Positions 12,701-24,700 of a stretch of DNA of 64,000 nt are shown here, piece after piece. The DNA comes from Leuctra nigra (lineage: Eukaryota; Arthropoda; Insecta; Plecoptera; Leuctridae). Position 1 is the stretch's first letter. Each line of letters opens with the position of its first letter. The notes under the pieces are model-generated. The model had not been told where the DNA came from. It saw only the letters and a program-made list of their open reading frames with translations, and did not search any database. The position numbers and the translations under genes are program-made. The stretch lies in contig OW203764.1 of the NCBI GenBank assembly GCA_934045905.1, forward strand, positions 25,160,954-25,224,953, written 5' to 3'.

Positions 12701-15700
12701 ATCCGTGTGGTGGTCCACGACCTGGGACAAGTGGCATTATGTCATGAGCGAGGTGAGAAGGGCCAGGTACTTGAGGTAGACTCAGCAGCAGTGGCAGTAA
12801 CATGATGGCCATGTACACGCGGATGTCCCAGTCGAGATCCGTGTGGTGGTCCACGACCTGGGACAAGTGGCATTATGTCATGAGCGAGGTGAGAAGGGCC
12901 AGGTACTTGAGGTAGACTCAGCAGGAGGGGCAGTAACATGATGGCCATGTACACGCGGATGTCCCAGTCGAGATCCGTGTGGTGGTCCACGACCTGGGAC
13001 AAGTGGCATTATGTCATGAGCGAGGTGAGAAGGACCAGGTACTTGAGGTAGACTCAGCAGGAGGGGCAGTAACATGATGGCCATGTACACGCGGATGTCC
13101 CAGTCGAGATCCGTTTGGTGGTCCACGACCTGGGACAAGTGGCATTATGTCATGAGCGAGGTGAGAAGGACCAGGTACTTGAGGTAGACTCAGCAGGAGG
13201 GGCAGTAACATGATGGCCATGTACACGCGGATGTCCCAGTCGAGATCCGTGTGGTGGTCCACGACCTGGGACAAGTGGCATTATGTCATGAGCGAGGTGA
13301 GAAGGACCAGGTACTTGAGGTAGACTCAGCAGGAGGGGCAGTAACATGATGGCCATGTACACGCGGATGTCCCAGTCGAGATCCGTGTGGTGGTCCACGA
13401 CCTGGGACAAGTGGCATTATGTCATGAGCGAGGTGAGAAGGACCAGGTACTTGAGGTAGACTCAGCAGGAGGGGCAGTAACATGATGGCCATGTACACGC
13501 GGATGTCCCAGTCGAGATCCGTGTGGTGGTCCACGACCTGGGACAAGTGGCATTATGTCATGAGCGAGGTGAGAAGGACCAGGTACTTGAGGTAGACTCA
13601 GCAGGAGGGGCAGTAACATGATGGCCATGTACACGCGGATGTCCCAGTCGAGATCCGTGTGGTGGTCCACGACCTGGGACAAGTGGCATTATGTCATGAG
13701 CGAGGTGAGAAGACCAAGGTACTTGAGGTAGACTCAGCAGGAGGGGCAGTAACATGATGGCCATGTACACGCGGATGTCCCAGTCGAGATCCGTGTGGTG
13801 GTCCACGACCTGGGACAAGTGGCATTATGTCATGAGCAAGGTGAGAAGGACCAGGTACTTGAGGTAGACTCAGCAGGAGGGGCAGTAACATGATGGCCAT
13901 GTACACGCGGATGTCCCAGTCGAGATCCGTGTGGTGGTCCACGACCTGGGACAAGTGGCATTATGTCATGAGCGAGGTGAGAAGGACCAGGTACTTGAGG
14001 TAGACTCAGCAGGAGGGGCAGTAACATGATGGCCATGTACACGCGGATGTCCCAGTCGAGATCCGTGTGGTGGTCCACGACCTGGGACAAGTGGCATTAT
14101 GTCATGAGCGAGGTGAGAGGACCAGGTACTTGAGGTAGACTCAGCAGGAGGGGCAGTAACATGATGGCCATGTACACGCGGATGTCCCAGTCGAGATCCG
14201 TGTGGTGGTCCACGACCTGGGACAAGTGGCATTATGTCATGAGCGAGGTGAGAAGGACCAGGTACTTGAGGTAGACTCAGCAGGAGGGGCAGTAACATGA
14301 TGGCCATGTACACGCGGATGTCCCAGTCGAGATCCGTGTGGTGGTCCACGACCTGTGACAAGTGGCATTATGTCATGAGCGAGGTGAGAAGACCAAGGTA
14401 CTTGAGGTAGACTCAGCAGGAGGGGCAGTAACATGATGGCCATGTACACGCGGATGTCCCAGTCGAGATCCGTGTGGTGGTCCACGACCTGGGACAAGTG
14501 GCATTATGTCATGAGCGAGGTGAGAAGGACCAGGTACTTGAGGTAGACTCAGCAGGAGGGGCAGTAACATGATGGCCATGTACACGCGGATGTCCCAGTC
14601 GAGATCCGTGTGGTGGTCCACGACCTGGGACAAGTGGCATTATGTCATGAGCGAGGTGAGAAGGACCAGGTACTTGAGGTAGACTCAGCAGGAGGGGCAG
14701 TAACATGATGGCCATGTACACGCGGATGTCCCAGTCGAGATCCGTGTGGTGGTCCACGACCTGGGACAAGTGGCATTATGTCATGAGCGAGGTGGGAAGG
14801 GCCAGGTTCTTGAGGTAGACTCAGCAGGAGGGGCAGTAACATGATGGCCATGTACACGCGGATGTCCCAGTCGAGATCCGTGTGGTGGTCCACGACCTGG
14901 GACAAGTGGCATTATGTCATGATCGAGGTGAGAAGGACCAGGTACTTGAGGTAGACTCAGCAGGAGGGGCAGTAACATGATGGCCATGTACACGCGGATG
15001 TCCCAGTCGAGATCCGTGTGGTGGTCCACGACCTGGGACAAGTGGCATTATGTCATGAGCGAGGTGGGAAGGGCCAGGTTCTTGAGGTAGACTCAGCAGG
15101 AGGGGCAGTAACATGATGGCCATGTACACGCGGATGTCCCAGTCGAGATCCGTGTGGTGGTCCACGACCTGGGACAAGTGGCATTATGTCATGAGCGAGG
15201 TGAGAAGGACCAGGTACTTGAGGTAGACTCAGCAGGAGGGGCAGTAACATGATGGCCATGTACACGCGGATGTCCCAGTCGAGATCCGTGTGGTGGTCCA
15301 CGACCTGGGACAAGTGGCATTATGTCATGAGCGAGGTGAGAAGGGCCAGGTACTTGAGGTAGACTCAGCAGGAGGGGCAGTAACATGATGGCCATGTACA
15401 CGCGGATGTCCCAGTCGAGATCCGTGTGGTGGTCCACGACCTGGGACAAGTGGCATTATGTCATGAGCGAGGTGGGAAGGGCCAGGTTCTTGAGGTAGAC
15501 TCAGCAGGAGGGGCAGTAACATGATGGCCATGTACACGCGGATGTCCCAGTCGAGATCCGTGTGGTGGTCCACGACCTGGGACAAGTGGCATTATGTCAT
15601 GAGCGAGGTGAGAAGGACCAGGTACTTGAGGTAGACTCAGCAGGAGGGGCAGTAACATGATGGCCATGTACACGCGGATGTCCCAGTCGAGATCCGTGTG

Positions 15701-18700
15701 GTGGTCCACGACCTGGGACAAGTGGCATTATGTCATGAGCGAGGTGAGAAGGACCAGGTACTTGAGGTAGACTCAGCAGGAGGGGCAGTAACATGATGGC
15801 CATGTACACGCGGATGTCCCAGTCGAGATCCGTGTGGTGGTCCACGACCTGGGACAAGTGGCATTATGTCATGAGCGAGGTGAGAAGGGCCAGGTACTTG
15901 AGGTAGACTCAGCAGGAGGGGCAGTAACATGATGGCCATGTACACGCGGATGTCCCAGTCGAGATCCGTGTGGTGGTCCACGACCTGGGACAAGTGGCAT
16001 TATGTCATGAGCGAGGTGGGAAGGGCCAGGTTCTTGAGGTAGACTCAGCAGGAGGGGCAGTAACATGATGGCCATGTACACGCGGATGTCCCAGTCGAGA
16101 TCCGTGTGGTGGTCCACGACCTGGGACAAGTGGCATTATGTCATGAGCGAGGTGAGAAGGACCAGGTACTTGAGGTAGACTCAGCAGGAGGGGCAGTAAC
16201 ATGATGGCCATGTACACGCGGATGTCCCAGTCGAGATCCGTGTGGTGGTCCACGACCTGGGACAAGTGGCATTATGTCATGAGCGAGGTGAGAAGGACCA
16301 GGTACTTGAGGTAGACTCAGCAGGAGGGGCAGTAACATGATGGCCATGTACACGCGGATGTCCCAGTCGAGATCCGTGTGGTGGTCCACGACCTGGGACA
16401 AGTGGCATTATGTCATGAGCGAGGTGAGAAGGGCCAGGTACTTGAGGTAGACTCAGCAGGAGGGGCAGTAACATGATGGCCATGTACACGCGGATGTCCC
16501 AGTCGAGATCCGTGTGGTGGTCCACGACCTGGGACAAGTGGCATTATGTCATGAGCGAGGTGGGAAGGGCCAGGTTCTTGAGGTAGACTCAGCAGGAGGG
16601 GCAGTAACATGATGGCCATGTACACGCGGATGTCCCAGTCGAGATCCGTGTGGTGGTCCACGACCTGGGACAAGTGGCATTATGTCATGAGCGAGGTGAG
16701 AAGGACCAGGTACTTGAGGTAGACTCAGCAGGAGGGGCAGTAACATGATGGCCATGTACACGCGGATGTCCCAGTCGAGATCCGTGTGGTGGTCCACGAC
16801 CTGGGACAAGTGGCATTATGTCATGAGCGAGGTGAGAAGGACCAGGTACTTGAGGTAGACTCAGCAGGAGGGGCAGTAACATGATGGCCATGTACACGCG
16901 GATGTCCCAGTCGAGATCCGTGTGGTGGTCCACGACCTGGGACAAGTGGCATTATGTCATGAGCGAGGTGAGAAGGGCCAGGTACTTGAGGTAGACTCAG
17001 CAGGAGGGGCAGTAACATGATGGCCATGTACACGCGGATGTCCCAGTCGAGATCCGTGTGGTGGTCCACGACCTGGGACAAGTGGCATTATGTCATGAGC
17101 GAGGTGGGAAGGGCCAGGTTCTTGAGGTAGACTCAGCAGGAGGGGCAGTAACATGATGGCCATGTACACGCGGATGTCCCAGTCGAGATCCGTGTGGTGG
17201 TCCACGACCTGGGACAAGTGGCATTATGTCATGAGCGAGGTGAGAAGGACCAGGTACTTGAGGTAGACTCAGCAGGAGGGGCAGTAACATGATGGCCATG
17301 TACACGCGGATGTCCCAGTCGAGATCCGTGTGGTGGTCCACGACCTGGGACAAGTGGCATTATGTCATGAGCGAGGTGAGAAGGACCAGGTACTTGAGGT
17401 AGACTCAGCAGGAGGGGCAGTAACATGATGGCCATGTACACGCGGATGTCCCAGTCGAGATCCGTGTGGTGGTCCACGACCTGGGACAAGTGGCATTATG
17501 TCATGACATGACATGGAGCAAGTCCAGAATGAGAAATGAAGATGAAGTTTTTCAAGTGCAGCATTGTGTCGCGGGCGTTCGGAGTTACTAAAATACTGAA
17601 TGGGAAACAGCTTTGTTCGAATACAATCATTCTACTGCCATAATTTTCAAATACATTTGTCACTGTTTCTTGAACAAATAACGAGAACTGACATAACAAA
17701 GATTTTTTAAAATAATACATTTAAATATTTTGCATTATAAATCTGCCTTTTGCATCTTTCTTGAACTCTCAACAAGGGATTTGTTTGAATCTTTCACAAT
17801 GCATCATTTCAAACTTGAGGTTCTCAAAAAGATTGCTTGTTCCTTTTCAGTAACATTATTTCAATTATGTACAGATCACGTAAGTCCCTTATTACGAGGT
17901 CCAAAGAGATAAGATAAACTTCATAATTTTCTTGCAAAAAAAATATTTGCACATTAAGTACTTTCTTGTCGACCTCAATTTCTTTTTGATAAGAAACTCA
18001 AGCAATCTTGTGGATTTTATGATGCTATTGAATCTTACTTTAGTACTAACTTTATTACATATAAAACATTGCATTTGAATTTACCTGTTTGAGATTCTTT
18101 GATACGAACACGATGTATACACAGCAACAGCCGAGCAGGTCGATGACGAGGAATGTATTGATAGTGCCACTGAAAGAGAAATACAATGTTCTGAACAAGG
18201 ACCGAGACAAGGAACCGAAACCTGGTTGAATAAGAGACAATCTGTGAAATGTCTGCGAACATGAATATTTTCGCCTCGCTTTGAAAACCAAGATGTAAAT
18301 GTCTAAATGGAATTTATGGTCTGCCTTCAAAAATTATTACGAATTTGGAGCAGATTTCCAGAATAACACTTTGACTGGAAGAGGTTTTCAACATACGTCC
18401 TAGAGTTTTAAAGTTAGTAAAGTTGTATTGTTGTATGTAAATTTAAAAATAAAGTGGATACAAATATAATGTAGTAAACTTACAGAAAAATTGAGAGAAG
18501 TTTATATTTTACACTCTCATTGAAAATTCAACAAATTTAAAAGTTCTGCTTTGAAAATGTCAATTCAAATTGCTTAAAGACCTGCACGGGGAGGATGTCC
18601 CTCTCCCCACTTTCCTCATTGTTTTCATGTGTATACACATATTTGTGTTATTTTTTAGAAGTGTTTGCCCGTTTTCAAATTTTAAGAATTTAAGAGCTCC

Positions 18701-21700
18701 ATCACCGTCTTGCATATTTCTTTTGCCCACCCTAAGTTTTGCCCCCCCCCCCCCCCCCCCCTCCCAATTTACATAATCTGATATCATCACTGATTCGTTA
18801 AAAATAAACTATAAAAGTAACGTAAAATAATTGACCCGTGTAATTCAGGGTTAGGGTTAAAATCTGTCATTTGAAGCCAGGTATACCTAATGATAGTTGC
18901 CGAATGTTTGCTGTCCACTTACCCAGCGAACCCTGCCCAGCCTTGGAAGGCCGATGGGCCCGACTCGAAGGCTAGTTTCGCCACCTCCGAGAAGCCCAAC
19001 GACGGAACTCGATGCCGATGACACAGTTTGTGAGCACATTTCACCTGAAATCAAAGTCATTAGTACCTCACAATCTATACACGCCTACACATACGTTTAC
19101 AACTACAACTAACATTTCGACATTTCAACTAGGCCCATTCACGATGCAATTTACCTAGTCGTACAAACTCGGTGGGGGACGCTGACAACAACACACTTTC
19201 ATGACAGAACATTAATGAGTTACAACAAACTCTTCTATAATATAGATTAGTTTAATACGATTAATTGATTCTGTGGAGTACGGTAGGAGCCGCGACATTT
19301 TTATTTTGGCGTAATAAAATTATACAAGTGAAAACATACCTGAACTTTTAAAACCCGAAATACAATTATGTACATTTTCTTTGATTAAAAAACGCACTAT
19401 TTTTACGAAAATAATTATGTAACCAAAGATAATTAAAGATGTAACTATAGTTTTGGCATGTTGAAGAGAAAATGAGTATGCTCATTTTTGGGAGAAATTT
19501 GTTAAGTCAAAATTAATAAAATCACAAATTCGTCAGAATTTCGATATTTTATTGATAAAAGCGCAACAGGTGTCTGAGCACTCGTACGCCACATTTCTTT
19601 TGCCATTGCCTGGAATATCATCAAGATAGTGTGTTTTGTGCTACTATTCGTACTATACTTAGATTCACAGAAACATGTGTTTAAAAACGGAGTGCATTGG
19701 AATGTGTCAGACTGTATTTAGTTTCCAAGTCGTGTGATTCCAGCACTTGATATTACATTCCACCAACACAAAACATTTCTCATAAGTCGCAACATAACGA
19801 ATCAGGTAGGTAATATATATAGCGACACTTCATAAAGTAGATCATATCTTAGGCACGCGCATAAATAAGTCCTTTCCACTAATTACTATTCAATATTTTA
19901 TCAAGCTGTGAAACAAGTTTCAAACTAGTTGCAGACGTCTTAATTACAATTTATGTTTTCCTGGGAGTTAGCACACGGATATGATAGTAATGTATACAAC
20001 AAAACATGAATGATCTTAGCAGGATAGCATCGGCGTATTTAATGTATATTCGAGATTATGGCACGAAAGCAAATTTTATAAATTATGTTAATAATATTGG
20101 TATTCTTACAATTTTCTAATTCTTTTATATTTGGTCGTAAGCACATGCAGTTTGTGGGCTGTGGCAATTTCTGTATATTGTACACAGATGATATTCCTAG
20201 GCTTTATGTCTTTTTGTGTAAGTGTTTATTATTATTCTTTATTTGTGTAATCTTTATTTGTTCTTTTGTATTATAAATATGTATATCAACATTTCAAAAA
20301 ATGTACTCCACAATCAAATTTAGCCGCCATGTAAAAAATATGAGTCGTTTCAATTTGAGGCCGTGCTCGTTTAAAAAAAGCGTTTTCCCCCACTCACCAG
20401 TACGTGGACGCAGTACGTGCAAATGGCACCCACGACAAGCGTAGCTACGACGCCGAATGCCAGTCCGGCGTTGAGGAATGCCAGGGGCATGGCAAGGATG
20501 CCAGAACCTAAGCTGCCTTTCAGTAAATGTATGAAGGTGTCAAGATCTCTGGAAGAAGAAGAAGAAGATGAAATTCAATGAAGACGATAACCAATACCAT
20601 TCATAAACATAATGCCTTGAAGAATAATGGACTGAAGGTGTAAAATGTCTTATAAGTTACACAATTAGGTATAATATACCTAATACAAATGAGTTGAGTA
20701 AATCGCTATGTACTCACTGACATGTGTACCTACTTCGATTTTTTGGGTAATATTTGCCACTGACAGAAATTTACTGTTTTCTTATATTCTGGCGAACAAT
20801 ATAATTGGCACATAACAAAAAAGCTAATTCAATAATTTCATGAATGGAGCGTTTTTTTAAACATACTAGGGAGATGGCAATATCAATAGAGCACATTTAA
20901 AAGATTCGGTAGTCGAGTATATTAGACAGATCGTCTTTATGATCGACTCTTGATCCTTACAAATGTCATGGGAAGTAGAAAATCATAATTTAAATGTATA
21001 CACATTTCCTTAGTACGGTTGAGATGGTACAATTGACAAAATATTGAGCTTAGGCTACAAAGTTGCATGGGGCCCACATTTACAAAGCAATAAATTGTAG
21101 GTTTTCCCCAATCTTGACTAAGTGCGAAGGAACCATTTCATGGCCTTGTAAGACATGATAGTAACATGAAAGTAAGGAAGTTTACTAGATGAGGAAATAG
21201 TCTTTAAATCGTTTGCTCAGTTCCCAATTAAAGGTAATTGCAGAACAATTTCTCGGCCTTCCCATCCAATATCAATGCGATAACACTAAAGCGTTTGATA
21301 AGAGTCAGAGGTCACGCGATCCAATCATATAATAAGAGTGAGAGTTCTTGGTAACAACATTCAACAGGTTGTACTTACGTCGTCGGATGTGCCAAGTCTC
21401 TGCCTTCGAATGGATTGTATTCCATTTCTTCTTCAAATCCAGGCTTCTCGACCAACGGAGTGGTGGAACCAGCCACCAAAGTGAGAGGAACTCCATTCTT
21501 CTCGCTCTTATATCTGGAAAAATATAAGAATTGTCATTAAATATTTAGATGCTACCTCATTTTCCCCAGAGTAGCCAATGAACGTTCCGTCAAATCTTTT
21601 ATGCGTAGTGTAATTAGTGTAATGTTATGTCTTGCAGCATCAATAGGATCATCTCATAGATCCGTTGTTGTTCTCTAACGATATAATTGGGTCATGTCTA

Positions 21701-24700
21701 CCTTATAGGAAATTTTTACGGTGATTAAAAGTTAGGTGGTTATGACTATGTTACTGATTTTTAGTGACGTGTCACTTTCGACACTTATCTCTTTGACTTA
21801 AATCAAACTGAAATTTGGCACAGTATGAATATCAGTTCCAGAAACATAAAAAGTGCTCTGATATGCGATCAAGCTGAAATTTAGCAGCGACGGGTCAAGT
21901 TTATGTGACAGTTTCATGATTGTGAAACAAATAGGTGAAGAATTGCAAGAGATATATTTAGGTAATTTTTTAATTATGTCAAAAACTCGAAAACACAATA
22001 TTGGCTCGCTTTCAACTACGTTTAGCTGTAGGTAGTTATGACAGCTGAATATAATAAAGAGTAAAGTTTATGCCAGCTATCAGATTTGAAAATATTTTTA
22101 ATTAGAAACAGCAGTGTGAGAAAATCATAACATTAATTCAATGTGAATGCATAATTTAATTATATTCAACCAATCAAATATTCAAGTAATGGTACTTGCC
22201 GCCACACATTTCCGATTGAATTCGAATATAAATTTTAAACTAAATGTTCGAATTAGAAGATGACAGATACATAGTTGAGAATTAAATTAACAGATGTACT
22301 AAATTACACAAATCAACTTCACTAGAGAATAACAGCTGTCAAACTAATCAGACAAAATGGCGTGTAGAAATATTTCGTACGAGTTGCTAATCGAATATCC
22401 ATCCACATCCATTCACTTATCACATTCACATATGAACATTATTTTAGAGAAACTTAACCAAGTTTTTCAATGGACACATCTTTGCACATTCTCTCAAAAT
22501 TTTAGAAAACTTACAGATAAAACCTGTTTTGCACTGTTTTAAAATGTGTCGCAGCAGATTAAAACAGTTGTATGGACGAGATTTCAATAAAAATGTATGG
22601 CCAAAATACACAGAATTTTTTCAGAAATATGCCCCCCCCCCCCCCCTCCCAAATGAATGGGGACCTTTTGTTTTCTAGCGTATGTGTGTGGAAAAGTTAG
22701 ACCCATTTTAATTGTCAGATTATAACAGCTCTTTACCACAATAGATATGTACCCACCCTAACTTTGGCTTTGCCCCCCCCCCCCCCCTCCCACACACACA
22801 AATATACACGATGAGCACTGCGAATTCTTCTAACTGAACGGAAAGATGGACACTGGTTTCACCACTTACTGTGAGGTCGAAGCCTTGTCCTGTAAGATGA
22901 CCGGTGGCAACGTGATCATACTGACCGGTGACCACTGACTAACAGAATTCCAGTTTACACTCGCAATATATACTCAGCAAATATTTCACACAAGAAAAAG
23001 AAACAACATACGGAGCCAAGGTAAACGGCATGTGTTCTCGATCAGCAGTTTGTCTACTCATGGGGTGTTTGTTATGTATTTAATACTAGGATGGGATGTG
23101 TGGATCCTCTACTTTAATAACGATTAATTGATCTACAAATCTTTCATTCCAATTTACAAATACGAGAAAATGTTGTTAAGTCCAGTGCTCACGTTTTATT
23201 TTCAGATAGAATTCGAAGATAACTTGGCGGTCATTTAATGAAAAAATTAATCATTGTTGAGTGAGATTATCCTAAGAAGAAGCACACAGATTTTATCTGA
23301 GCTAATAGGTCTGCAACTAATGGTGCGGGTTGAGAATGATTGGTAGATAATGATGAAAGAAAACTATTGTGGGCGAGGTGATCGACTGAGGGAATCCGTG
23401 TAAAACCTCAGTCATAAGATGGTCACGGGTGTCGAGCCCGGGTCTTCCAAGTGCAGGTCCAGGATCCAGCGAGAGAACTATACTGTCCGAACCAACTTGC
23501 TCCGTCCAACAGACATCATAACTGCATTTAACTATTTCGCCTTGGCATGATAAATTAAATGTTTAAAAATAGCATGTAGTAATTAAAATGTATAATCACA
23601 ATATTGATATCAAATGGAGTAACGACCTGTTTCTACTGTGTAATTAAATTAATCGTAAAGTCGAAGAAGTGGATAAAAACAAGAAGGGCCCCTCACTTTT
23701 AACTGTATGTTACAAGTGACTTATCGACCAATAAGAATCGAATATATATAATTCAAATTTTCCCTTCTTATGAAAAATATTGCGGTTGTATTGTAAATTG
23801 CTTATGTTATGTTGGCGTTTGAAATATTTTTATTTTTATTATATTTTCGCTGTCATAACTTATTATCGTCAAAGCAACTAGAACTTGGTTATGTTACGTA
23901 CAGGTTTCAATGATGACTTAGGTATAATTCTGTCCAACTATTTCTCCCTTCAACTTATAATTTAATTTCTACATGATAGACACTTTGAGTTGTCTATCAC
24001 CTCTAGCAGGCGTGTTGCTGTTGTGTTTGCTCGATCAATTAAGAGATAAGTAATTAATAAGTAGCTAATTACCCTGACACTGGCACATAGGTCGTCTGGG
24101 TGAGGTCTGCAGCCAGGCCCGTGCGCGCGTGATTGCCACGCACGTCGTACGTGGTCACTGCAAGACGTGAATCACGTCCCTGAAACATCACAGAATTCAC
24201 CGCATGTTAATGACGCACTCGTGTCAACATGCATTTGTAGTGGGTGCAAAATACCTGCTGAAGTACTAAATGGTTACATAAAATAAAGTAAAAAATAGTT
24301 TTCCTGTACTAACAATAATTTTGTTTTATTTTCTAACGGCGACGATTGCAGAATGGGTATTGGTGGAAGGTGGTGGCCTTGGCATATTACTGAGGAACCT
24401 TCCCAGCATTTGCTTCTCGACTGATAAAACCTCAGTCAGGATGGACGCGTGGGATATCCAGCGTTACTGTCTTCAATTGAATGTTATGTGTAAAACAAAT
24501 TTTAAAAAAATCAGTGGAATAGATAATATTTTTTTTAACGATTAAAACGTGTAGAGTGAAAAATAAATAATATTATGCACCGCACTAACAACATTTTCAA
24601 CAATAAATAAATACAGAGCATCTTACCAAATTATACTACAAAACCCTAACGCCTTGTAGTAAAATATTCCAACGCAAGTTGCGAATCAGACTAGGACCGA

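Noticed and set aside
7591..17489. Dozens of overlapping 86- and 131-codon ORFs beginning SQVVDHHTD in the tandem array
   Set aside because: They are read-through of consecutive satellite units, use a TTG as apparent start, and lose the transporter frame after about 30 residues. Only the copy at 7295-7570 continues into conserved protein.
7571..17505. CRISPR-like array
   Set aside because: Units are contiguous without spacers, 136 bp long, exon-derived, and the genome is eukaryotic.
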